Shown piece after piece: positions 1 through 7,076 of a stretch of 12,883 nucleotides of DNA (its first letter is position 1; each line of letters starts with the position of its first letter). The translations under genes and the position numbers were made by a program. This stretch comes from Fusobacteriales bacterium (GTDB lineage Bacteria > Fusobacteriota > Fusobacteriia > Fusobacteriales > Leptotrichiaceae): positions 1-12,883 of the forward strand of contig JAITVW010000315.1 of NCBI GenBank assembly GCA_031285605.1, given 5' to 3'. The notes beneath the pieces are model-generated. The model was not told the DNA's origin. It saw nothing but the letters and a program-made list of their open reading frames with translations, and did not search any database.

Positions 1-1015
1 CAAGATAAAAAACTATATGCTGTCCTTCTGCATTTTCTGCATTCTCATTATCAAATACAAAATAAACTTTTTTATCCTTTGTAATAATTTCTCCTGTTAA
101 TCCTTTACTGGAAAATCTCGGTCTCGCAGTTATTTTTTTCCCGGCTGTATTTTCCGGTTCTGTATTAAATTTATAATTTATTACTTTTACCGATTTTTTC
201 ATCAAATCCTGAAATTCTCCCAGAATTATCAAATTCTCCTCAGGTATAATATCTGTTATAAAATACATTTTTCCCAGATTAATACCCAGCCCTCTTCTCT
301 GCCCCACTGTAAACAGCTGATATCCCTTATGCTTCCCAAGAACTTTTCCGTTTTTATCCTTAAAAAACCCTTCTTTTATTACTATTTCCTTACTGCTTTT
401 TAAAAAATCCTCATAACCCTTCGGAGCAAAGCATATACCCTGACTGTCAGGCTTTGAATGAATTCTTATTCCGGCTTCTTTTACTGTTTCACGCACGTCT
501 TTCTTGTCATAACCTGACAGAGGAAATAACATTCTTGAAAGAATATCGGTATCAAGTCTGTAAAGCATATATGTCTGATCCTTTGTATTATATCTGTCCC
601 ATATAAGTTTATTTTCAAGAGTTTTCCCAGAATAATGACCTGTTGCTATATATTCTGCGCCCATTTTATCCGCAATCTCTGCGAGCTTTTTTATTTTTAT
701 CTTTTCATCGCAGACAACACAAGGTGAGGGAGTTTTACCCTCATTATACATTTTTATAAAATAATCCATGACTTCTTTTTTAAATTCCTCTGATACATCA
801 ATGGTGTAATGCGGTATTTCCAAATGACTGCATACATTTTTTGCATCAGTTATATCATCAATGGAACAGCAGGTCTTCCCGCTGTTTTCAGACAGTTCAT
901 CAGGGATATGTTTCAATGTTATACCTATTACCTCATATCCCTGATTCTTTAAAAAAAGAGCAGCGGCAGAACTATCTACGCCGCCGCTCATTCCTACTAT
1001 AACTTTTGTTTTCAT
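1..1015 (-). CDS. mnmA: tRNA-specific 2-thiouridylase MnmA (3' end cut by window edge)
   Basis: MnmA adenylates and then thiolates U34 of the wobble position in tRNA-Lys, -Glu and -Gln, making s2U in the cytoplasm with sulfur relayed from a cysteine desulfurase. The frame starts at ATG 1015 and is open to base 1 (338 codons). It has the N-terminal PP-loop SGGVDSS (residues 10-16), the ATGHY motif (124-128), the Cys motif PSPCVVC (96-102) and QGICF with Cys195. By alignment from memory, Cys102 and Cys195 match the E. coli catalytic pair Cys102/Cys199. The extra Cys99 makes a CxxC, and Cys49, Cys50 and Cys62 add more cysteines. The C-terminal beta-barrel ends in GQHIVFY, which normally sits just before the terminal GGG motif, so only about 10-20 residues are missing. 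It lies 28 bases after the leuS stop, behind an AGGAAA ribosome site, and is probably co-transcribed with leuS. Confidence 0.96.
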   Translation of the reverse strand, partial: MKTKVIVGMSGGVDSSAAALFLKNQGYEVIGITLKHIPDELSENSGKTCCSIDDITDAKNVCSHLEIPHYTIDVSEEFKKEVMDYFIKMYNEGKTPSPCVVCDEKIKIKKLAEIADKMGAEYIATGHYSGKTLENKLIWDRYNTKDQTYMLYRLDTDILSRMLFPLSGYDKKDVRETVKEAGIRIHSKPDSQGICFAPKGYEDFLKSSKEIVIKEGFFKDKNGKVLGKHKGYQLFTVGQRRGLGINLGKMYFITDIIPEENLIILGEFQDLMKKSVKVINYKFNTEPENTAGKKITARPRFSSKGLTGEIITKDKKVYFVFDNENAENAEGQHIVFYL

Positions 1016-1043
1016 ATTTTCTTTCCTGTTTTCCTTTTTGTAA

Positions 1044-3641
1044 TTATTTTACGACAATATTTACCAGTTTATTAGGAACTACTACTACTTTGACTATTTC
1101 CTTACCTTCCAGAAATTTCTGCGCCTTTTCGGAAGCAAGTGCTATTTTCTCCAGCTCTTCCTTTGGCATGTTAACATCTGCAGGAATAGTATCTCTTAGT
1201 TTACCGTTTATCTGAACCACAAGATTAATCTTACTTTCTTTTGTTAATTCCTCGATATATTCAGGCCAGTTTTCCAGAAAAGCATATCCGTCTCTTCCAG
1301 AGGCAGCCCACAATTCGTCAGCCATATGCGGAGCAAAAGGAGACAGCATTAATACTGTTTTTTCCATTACTTCTCTCCATACTTTTTTTGACTCACTGCC
1401 GATCTTCCCGGTATCTATGACTTTTTGTCTGTATGCAGTCATGTCGTTCAAAAGCTCCATTAATGCTGCTATTGCTGTATTAAAGTGAAAATTGTCTTCC
1501 ATACTTTCGCTGACCTTTTTCACTGTCTGGTGAAGCTTTTTCTGTATCTCGGAATCTTCGTTATTTCTCTTACCGTAATCTATCTCACCGGCTTCAGAAA
1601 ATTCTTTTGTATCTTCTATTAATAAAAATAATCTGTTCAAAAATCTGTATGCTCCTGCAAGACCGTTCATATTCCATTCCAGCTCTTTTTCAGGCGGCGC
1701 TGCAAATAACGTAAATACTCTTGCAGAATCTGCTCCGTATTCTTTTACTATTACTTCAGGGTCTACACCGTTATTTTTTGATTTAGACATTTTTTCCACT
1801 TTTACTGCAAGCTCTTCACCTGTTTTCTTTGAATAAGCCTTGCCTGTTTTGGTATCAACATTCACATTTGCCTCAAAATAAAATTTTCTTTCTTCATTAG
1901 AATAATATGAAGGACCAAGAACCATTCCCTGAGTAAGCAGTCTTCCAAACGGCTCGTTAGAACTCAGAAGCCCCATATCCCGAAGTACTTTATGAAAAAA
2001 TCTTGCATAAAGCAGGTGCATTACAGCATGTTCTACTCCGCCAATATACTGACCTACAGGAGTCCAGTTATCTGCATCTGTTTTATCAAAAGGTGCAGTA
2101 TCCAGATTCGGGTTCAAAAATCTCAGATAATACCATGAAGAATCCACAAATGTATCCATTGTGTCTGTTTCTCTTTTAGCTGTCCCGCCGCATACAGGAC
2201 ATGTTACATTCTTAAACTGCTCTGATGTTTCAAGAGGATTTCCCACACCGGAAAATTCTATATCCATAGGAAGCTTTACAGGCAGGTTCTCTGTTTTTTC
2301 CATAACCAAACCGCATTTTTCACAATACAAAGCCGGTATCGGAGTTCCCCAGTATCTCTGTCTGCTTAAAAGCCAGTCATGAAGTCTGTAATTTACAGTT
2401 CTTAGTCCTCCCTTTATCTCTTCAAGATATTCTGATACAGCAGTTTTGGCATCATTATTCTTCATTCCGTCAAATTTATCAGAATTAACAAGAATACCCT
2501 CCCCTGTGTAAGCCTGTTTCATTGTGCTGATATCCAGCTTTTCTCCTTCCAGCTCTATAACTGCTCTTAACGGCAGACCGTATTTCCCCGCAAACAGAAA
2601 ATCTCTCTCGTCATGAGCAGGAACCGCCATTACTGCCCCTGTTCCATAATCCATTAGTACATAGTTTCCTACCCACAAAGGTATTTTTTCTCCATTTACA
2701 GGATTAGTAACATATTTTCCTGTAAAAAAACCTTCTTTTTCTTTATCTTCAGCTGTTCTCTCTAGTTTATCCTCATTTATCATTGCATCAGTTTTGACTT
2801 TTAGCTCGGGATTATCTTTCAGTATAATATCTTCTACTACAGAATGCTCGGGAGCCAATACTACATATGTCACTCCGTATAATGTATCAGGTCTTGTAGT
2901 AAATGCAGGTATTTTAGTTTTACCGTCTTCAAGAACAAAATCTATTTCAGTTCCGTATGATTTACCTATCCAGTTTTTCTGCATTGTAATTACTTTATCA
3001 GGCCAGTTTCCTGCGAGATCATCATGACTTTGAAGAAGCTCTTCCGAATAGTCGGTAATTTTGAAATACCACTGATCAAGTTCTTTCTGAATAACATCAG
3101 TTTTTGAATGTCTCCAGCACTTTCCGTCCTCTACCTGTTCATTAGCCAGAACTGTATTACACTCAGGACACCAGTTAACATAAGATTTTTTCTTATATAC
3201 CAGACCTTTTTCATACATTTTTATAAACATCCACTGATTCCATTTGTAATAATTTTCCTGATATGTCGCCAGCTCACGGGACCAGTCATGTGATATCCCC
3301 ATTAATTTCAGCTGTCTTTTCATATTATCTATATTTTTACGGGTCCAGTCTCCCGGATGTGCTTTATTTTCAATAGCTGCATTCTCAGCAGGAAGACCGA
3401 AACTGTCCCATCCGAACGGATGAAGTACATTGAAACCCTTCATTTTTTTATATCTGGCAATAGCATCACCTATGGTATAATTTCTAAGATGTCCTACGTG
3501 TAGATTTCCCGACGGGTAGGCAAACATTTCCAGAGTGTAGTAATTTTCCTTATCACTGACATTTTCACTTTTGAAAATATTGTCTTTTTCCCATTTTAAC
3601 TGCCATTTATTCTCTATTTCTTTTGGATTGTACTCTCTCAT
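1044..3641 (-). CDS. leuS: Leucyl-tRNA synthetase
   Basis: Class I aminoacyl-tRNA synthetase that charges tRNA-Leu and edits mischarged tRNA. The product is 865 residues, normal for bacterial LeuRS. Visible elements in order: HIGH-type motif HVGH (48-51); a zinc-binding module with Cys158, Cys161, Cys175 and His178; the CP1 editing domain with the threonine-rich TTRPDT (248-253) and AHDERD (342-347); a second four-Cys zinc ribbon (Cys440, 443, 481, 484); KMSKS (617-621); the anticodon-binding helical domain; and a C-terminal tRNA-contacting domain ending NIVVK. The frame stays open upstream to 3746, but the start at 3641 is preferred. It gives the canonical LeuRS N-terminus MREYNPKEIENKW, follows an AAAGGGAG ribosome site, and lies downstream of a promoter that falls inside the longer frame. 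It has its own promoter and is followed closely by mnmA. Confidence 0.98.
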   Translation of the reverse strand: MREYNPKEIENKWQLKWEKDNIFKSENVSDKENYYTLEMFAYPSGNLHVGHLRNYTIGDAIARYKKMKGFNVLHPFGWDSFGLPAENAAIENKAHPGDWTRKNIDNMKRQLKLMGISHDWSRELATYQENYYKWNQWMFIKMYEKGLVYKKKSYVNWCPECNTVLANEQVEDGKCWRHSKTDVIQKELDQWYFKITDYSEELLQSHDDLAGNWPDKVITMQKNWIGKSYGTEIDFVLEDGKTKIPAFTTRPDTLYGVTYVVLAPEHSVVEDIILKDNPELKVKTDAMINEDKLERTAEDKEKEGFFTGKYVTNPVNGEKIPLWVGNYVLMDYGTGAVMAVPAHDERDFLFAGKYGLPLRAVIELEGEKLDISTMKQAYTGEGILVNSDKFDGMKNNDAKTAVSEYLEEIKGGLRTVNYRLHDWLLSRQRYWGTPIPALYCEKCGLVMEKTENLPVKLPMDIEFSGVGNPLETSEQFKNVTCPVCGGTAKRETDTMDTFVDSSWYYLRFLNPNLDTAPFDKTDADNWTPVGQYIGGVEHAVMHLLYARFFHKVLRDMGLLSSNEPFGRLLTQGMVLGPSYYSNEERKFYFEANVNVDTKTGKAYSKKTGEELAVKVEKMSKSKNNGVDPEVIVKEYGADSARVFTLFAAPPEKELEWNMNGLAGAYRFLNRLFLLIEDTKEFSEAGEIDYGKRNNEDSEIQKKLHQTVKKVSESMEDNFHFNTAIAALMELLNDMTAYRQKVIDTGKIGSESKKVWREVMEKTVLMLSPFAPHMADELWAASGRDGYAFLENWPEYIEELTKESKINLVVQINGKLRDTIPADVNMPKEELEKIALASEKAQKFLEGKEIVKVVVVPNKLVNIVVK

Positions 3642-3645
3642 GAAA

Positions 3646-3653
3646 CTCCCTTT
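3646..3653 (-). promoter_or_regulatory. leuS ribosome binding site (decides start)
   Basis: AAAGGGAG on the minus strand, four bases before ATG 3641. It supports the 865-residue LeuRS start over the longer reading frame. Confidence 0.8.
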
Positions 3654-3678
3654 CCATAATATTTTATTTTTTATCTTA

Positions 3679-3707
3679 ATAATAGCATAAATCAACTTTT
3701 TTCTCAA
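3679..3707 (-). promoter_or_regulatory. Putative sigma70-type promoter of leuS-mnmA
   Basis: The -35 TTGAGA (3707-3702) and -10 TATTAT (3684-3679) are separated by exactly 17 bases, with ATGC immediately before the -10. The inferred transcription start near 3672 leaves a leader of about 30 bases, too short for a T-box. It lies just after the ispG terminator, as expected for a new transcription unit. Confidence 0.72.
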
Positions 3708-3764
3708 GAAATCTGTGTTGAAATATACAATTACCGGCTTCTGCAATACCGGACTGTCTTCTGT

Positions 3765-3798
3765 AAAATAAAACCGGCTCCAAACAGATACCGGTCTT
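3765..3798 (-). terminator. Putative Rho-independent terminator of ispG
   Basis: On the minus strand AAGACCGG (3798-3791) pairs with CCGGTTTT (3777-3770). This is an eight-pair stem with one G-U, a 13-base loop, and a T-rich tail continuing to 3765. It starts 17 bases after the ispG stop and precedes the leuS promoter. Confidence 0.65.
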
Positions 3799-3814
3799 AG
3801 TATTTTCAGCTTTT

Positions 3815-4867
3815 TTATTTCTTCTGCATATCTTCTTCTATCATTTTTTTCAGTTCTTTCAAAGCTTCTGATTCAGCTACTTTTTTTATTATCTGTCCTT
3901 TTTTGAACAGAACCGTTACCTGTTTTCCGCCTGCTATTCCATAATCAGCTTCTCTTGCTTCACCGGGACCGTTTACCACACAGCCCATTACAGCTATATC
4001 TATGTTATAGTTTTTATCTTTAAATTCCTTTTCTACCTGCTTTGCCAGACCGATAAGATCTATTTCCGTCCTTCCGCATGTGGGACACGAAACTATGTCT
4101 ATACCCTCATCTATATAGCCGGCTACTTTCAGAATAATTTTTGCTACACCGATCTCTTCCACCGGATTTTCAGTAAGGGAAACCCTTATTGTATCTCCTG
4201 TCCCTCTTAACAAAAGCCCGCCTATTCCCATTGCACTTTTTATACTTCCTCTTTCCATGGTTCCTGCTTCTGTTACACCAAGATGAAGAGGATAGTCTGT
4301 ATTCTCCGACATTTTCACATATGCATCATACATTGTTTTTACATTACTTGATTTCAGCGAAATAACAATATCCTCAAAACCATATTTTTCCAGAAGTCTG
4401 ACATGAAACATTGCACTTGCTACCATCGCTTCAGGTGTAGGATGTCCGTACTTCATCAAAAGATGTTTTTCCAAAGAACCTGAATTTATCCCGATTCTTA
4501 TTGGTATATTTCTTCTCTTGGCTTCATCTGCCACAAGCTTTACCTTTCCCTCATCCCCTATATTTCCGGGATTGATTCTTATTTTGTCTATTCCGTTTTC
4601 CATTGCCATCAGGGCTAATCTATAGTCAAAATGTATATCTGCCACAAGCGGAACTGCTGATACTTCATTTTTTACTGCTCTTACCGCTTCTGCATCATAC
4701 TTATCTTTTACTGCCATTCTTACTATATGGCATCCTGCGCTTGCCAGTTCCTTTATCTGCTTTACCGTAGCATCTACATCTTTTGTGTCTGTATTTGTCA
4801 TTGATTGTATTGCTATAGGATTTCCGCCGCCTATTACTACATTTCCGATTTTTACTATCCGGCTCAT
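3815..4867 (-). CDS. ispG: 4-hydroxy-3-methylbut-2-en-1-yl diphosphate synthase IspG (GcpE)
   Basis: IspG is the [4Fe-4S] enzyme that reductively converts MEcPP to HMBPP, the penultimate step of the MEP isoprenoid pathway, in the cytoplasm. The 350-residue product has the N-terminal TIM-barrel signature (IQSMTNTDT at 20-28, ADIHFDYRLAL at 76-86, IRINPGNIG at 97-105). The C-terminal cluster domain has ligands Cys261 and Cys264 (SCPTCGRTEIDL) and Cys296 (MGCVVNGPGEA), with Glu303 in GPGEA. This is the compact two-domain bacterial form. An in-frame ATG lies at 4882, but its codons contain the AGGAGG ribosome site that serves ATG 4867, so 4867 is the start. The gene is probably monocistronic, with its own promoter and terminator. 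Confidence 0.97.
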   Translation of the reverse strand: MSRIVKIGNVVIGGGNPIAIQSMTNTDTKDVDATVKQIKELASAGCHIVRMAVKDKYDAEAVRAVKNEVSAVPLVADIHFDYRLALMAMENGIDKIRINPGNIGDEGKVKLVADEAKRRNIPIRIGINSGSLEKHLLMKYGHPTPEAMVASAMFHVRLLEKYGFEDIVISLKSSNVKTMYDAYVKMSENTDYPLHLGVTEAGTMERGSIKSAMGIGGLLLRGTGDTIRVSLTENPVEEIGVAKIILKVAGYIDEGIDIVSCPTCGRTEIDLIGLAKQVEKEFKDKNYNIDIAVMGCVVNGPGEAREADYGIAGGKQVTVLFKKGQIIKKVAESEALKELKKMIEEDMQKK

Positions 4868-4870
4868 TTT

Positions 4871-4878
4871 TCCTCCTT
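4871..4878 (-). promoter_or_regulatory. ispG ribosome binding site (decides start)
   Basis: AAGGAGGA, near perfect, three bases before ATG 4867. It lies inside the codons of the alternative upstream start at 4882, so translation should begin at 4867. Confidence 0.85.
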
Positions 4879-4906
4879 GCATTCTGTAATTTTCCTAATA
4901 AATCAG

Positions 4907-4933
4907 ATTATACCTTTTTTCTCTTTTTGTCAA
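4907..4933 (-). promoter_or_regulatory. Putative ispG promoter with consensus hexamers
   Basis: Consensus -35 TTGACA (4933-4928) and consensus -10 TATAAT (4912-4907), but only 15 bases apart where 17 is optimal. The -35 lies inside a small inverted repeat (CTCTT at 4936-4932, AAGAG at 4925-4921). The inferred start near 4900 gives a leader of about 33 bases. Confidence 0.7.
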
Positions 4934-4969
4934 GAGACAGCTTGTTTTTTTTAATTTCCAAATGCTTTA

Positions 4970-5713
4970 TCAGGGTATCAGCTTATATTTTTTATTTTCT
5001 ACTGTTATTCTCGGATGTATCTTATTCCTTTCAAAATAATCATAACCGGGCTTTAACTCTTCCCAAAAATTGTAATATTCCGATTTTTTGTGTCGTTTCA
5101 TATTAACTGCTGTCATCTTAAACGGAAAAACATCTACATTTATTTTTTTCTGACCGTTATTAAGTGTTTTTTCCACTATCCCGTAAATTTCTTCTATGTA
5201 TTTATCAGTCATCGCATAACAGCCTGCGGACAGGCAATTCCCGTGAATCATTATAAGGCTTCCGGTATAGCCGTGACTTTTATCATATTCATTCGGGTAT
5301 CCTATATTAAATGAAAGATGATATGCACTGTCTGGATTTAAAAATGACTTTTGTGTGTAATAAAACCCCTCAGGACTTTTTTTGTCCCCTTCTTTCTTCT
5401 TGGGACCCAATCCACCCGAAAAAGTACATATATCAAATACTTTATACAGGCTGTATGTCCCGCTGTCATTTTTCATCCACATTTCCAGTTCTTTTTCTTC
5501 TTTAAATACTCTGATATACAGAGGATTTCCAGTCTTTATATTTTCCTGTATGTCTTTTTCACCGGAATTTCTGTATTCTTTATCTCCCAGACTTATAGTA
5601 TTGATAATTTTCTCTCCTTCATCTATTACTTTTTCAAAACTTATTTTATTGCTGATTCCTGTAAAAACAAAAAAGAACAGAGCCAAAACTGTTATTTTTC
5701 CCTTTTTCCCCAT
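4970..5713 (-). CDS. YafK/DpaA-type L,D-transpeptidase-fold (YkuD) protein, exported
   Basis: A 247-residue protein with an N-terminal hydrophobic segment (residues 7-20) that is either a signal peptide or a membrane anchor; no clear AxA cleavage site is seen. The YkuD-like domain spans about 64-200. It carries the GPKKKEGDKKSPEGFY region (103-118), typical of YafK/ErfK proteins, and the active-site motif IHGNCLSAGCYAMTD (156-170), with His157 and the likely catalytic Cys165. Members of this fold form or cut bonds to meso-DAP in peptidoglycan. E. coli YafK (DpaA) is an amidase that releases Braun lipoprotein from peptidoglycan. Whether this one links, trims or releases is not visible. Its ATG overlaps the rmuC stop (TAATG), behind a GGGGGA ribosome site, so translational coupling is likely. 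No clear terminator follows before the ispG promoter. Confidence 0.88.
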   Translation of the reverse strand: MGKKGKITVLALFFFVFTGISNKISFEKVIDEGEKIINTISLGDKEYRNSGEKDIQENIKTGNPLYIRVFKEEKELEMWMKNDSGTYSLYKVFDICTFSGGLGPKKKEGDKKSPEGFYYTQKSFLNPDSAYHLSFNIGYPNEYDKSHGYTGSLIMIHGNCLSAGCYAMTDKYIEEIYGIVEKTLNNGQKKINVDVFPFKMTAVNMKRHKKSEYYNFWEELKPGYDYFERNKIHPRITVENKKYKLIP

Positions 5714-7002
5714 TAGTCCCCCTTGTCTGTTTCAGATTCAGATACTGTTATTTCTGATTTTTCCCCCAGTTTTACAATAGATATATGATCAAACCTTTTG
5801 CTTATTTTATTTGAAGTGGTTGTAATCTCTTTTACATCCTTATGCACTTTATCTATATCCTTGGCAAGATTAGTCCATCTTTTCTGATATCTGTCAAAAT
5901 CCTGCCCTAATCTGAGAAGTTCTTCCTGTATTACATGAGCATATTTTTCTCTTTCCACATTTACCATTACCACCTGAAGCGTCGTAAGCACAGACATCAG
6001 AGTTGTCGGAGATGCAAGCCATACTTTCTTTTTATGGGAATACTCTATAATTTCCTGATGATATGCATTTATTTCAGCAAATATTGCTTCTGCCGGAAGA
6101 AACATTATTGCCTGATCGGCAGTCTCCCCTTTTATAATATATTTTCCCGAAATATCATCAATATGCTTTCTGAGATTAGTCCCGAATTCTTTTTTAGCTG
6201 CCTCCCTTTGTGATTCCTCAAGACTTTTATCAAACATACGTTTATAATTTTCCAGAGGAAATTTGGAATCTATACATATAGTTCCTACAGGTTCCGGTGC
6301 AAAAACTGCCGCATCCGTAATTGCTCCGGTGATAAGCTTGTACTGAAGCGAAAAAATTTTATCATTTCTTTCACCAAATACTGTTTTTAATATCTGATTC
6401 AACTGTATTTCCCCGAAAATTCCCCTGCTCTTTTTATCGGTAAGTACATCCTGCAAAGATATAATATTTGTGGAAAGTAAGTCTATTTTTTTTTGTGCTT
6501 CATCTATTTTGCTGAGTCTTTCTATTATATTATTAAAAGTTTTTGTTGTCTGCTCGAACCCTTTTGAAAGTCTTTCCTCCACTTTCAGATTCAGCATATC
6601 AAGTCTTGACTCTATTTTTTGGTTTAATTGTTCAAAATCTTTATTCATACTGGATTTGAACTCATCCTTAAATATATTGATATCTTTGGTAAGCAGTCTG
6701 TTATTTTCTGCGGAAGTATTAGTAAGATTCTGACTGAAACTGCCGAATTTTATTAATAAATTTTCATTATTTACCGAAAGATTTTTATTTACTTCCTGTA
6801 AACCCTCAAGAAGTGTATTCTTACTTTTTAATGCAAGATTATTTTCCATCTGCAGAAAAATCTCCTTCTCATTGTTTATATTTTTAATTAAAAGCTCTGT
6901 GACTTCCGAGCTTTCCTCTGCTCTTTTTTTATTCTGGAAAAAAATTCCGATTATCTGTATTAATATAACAACTGCCAGCAAAACCATTATTATTATCTCC
7001 AT
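5713..7002 (-). CDS. rmuC: RmuC family DNA recombination protein
   Basis: RmuC proteins limit inversion and rearrangement at short inverted repeats; the core is a predicted nuclease-like fold, but the biochemistry is poorly defined. The 429-residue product has an N-terminal transmembrane helix (3-22), a long heptad-rich coiled coil (about 30-180) and the RmuC domain (about 170-395). The domain shows GIFGEIQLNQIL (194-205), the D-x-K-like ICIDSKFPLENY (242-253), ADQAIMFLPAEAIFAE (295-310) and the WLASPTTL motif (328-335). The start at 7002 follows AAGGAG at a normal distance; Met6 is a less likely start. It lies 74 bases after yihY and overlaps the downstream YafK-like gene by one base. This fits an operon with thiI and yihY, though an inner promoter is possible. 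Confidence 0.93.
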   Translation of the reverse strand: MEIIIMVLLAVVILIQIIGIFFQNKKRAEESSEVTELLIKNINNEKEIFLQMENNLALKSKNTLLEGLQEVNKNLSVNNENLLIKFGSFSQNLTNTSAENNRLLTKDINIFKDEFKSSMNKDFEQLNQKIESRLDMLNLKVEERLSKGFEQTTKTFNNIIERLSKIDEAQKKIDLLSTNIISLQDVLTDKKSRGIFGEIQLNQILKTVFGERNDKIFSLQYKLITGAITDAAVFAPEPVGTICIDSKFPLENYKRMFDKSLEESQREAAKKEFGTNLRKHIDDISGKYIIKGETADQAIMFLPAEAIFAEINAYHQEIIEYSHKKKVWLASPTTLMSVLTTLQVVMVNVEREKYAHVIQEELLRLGQDFDRYQKRWTNLAKDIDKVHKDVKEITTTSNKISKRFDHISIVKLGEKSEITVSESETDKGD

Positions 7003-7028
7003 ACTCTCTCCTTTGAAATTTCCTGTCA

Positions 7029-7057
7029 GAATACTGTAATATTCCGGTTTATTAAAC
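7029..7057. repeat. Two adjacent small inverted repeats before rmuC
   Basis: GAATACTGTAATATTC (7029-7044) has 5-base perfect arms (GAATA/TATTC). GTTTATTAAAC (7047-7057) has GTTTA/TAAAC arms around one base. Both lie 27-55 bases upstream of the rmuC start in the yihY-rmuC gap. They could be an operator or weak RNA hairpins; low-GC sequence also produces such motifs by chance. Confidence 0.35.
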
Positions 7058-7076
7058 TATATTTTTATTCAAAAAA

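Noticed and set aside
3642..3746. N-terminal extension of LeuRS by 35 residues from an ATG at 3746
   Set aside because: It contains the leuS promoter and ribosome site, has no homology-like character, and the canonical LeuRS N-terminus starts at 3641.
3642..3814. T-box or other amino-acid-sensing leader before leuS
   Set aside because: The promoter at 3679-3707 leaves a leader of only about 30 bases, and no specifier or T-box sequence is seen. The upstream hairpin is better read as the ispG terminator.
5090..5780. Several plus-strand open frames of 60-130 codons across the yafK-like gene and the rmuC 3' end
   Set aside because: They are antisense to well-supported genes, rich in Phe/Ser/Ile as expected from AT-rich reverse complements, and overlap each other.
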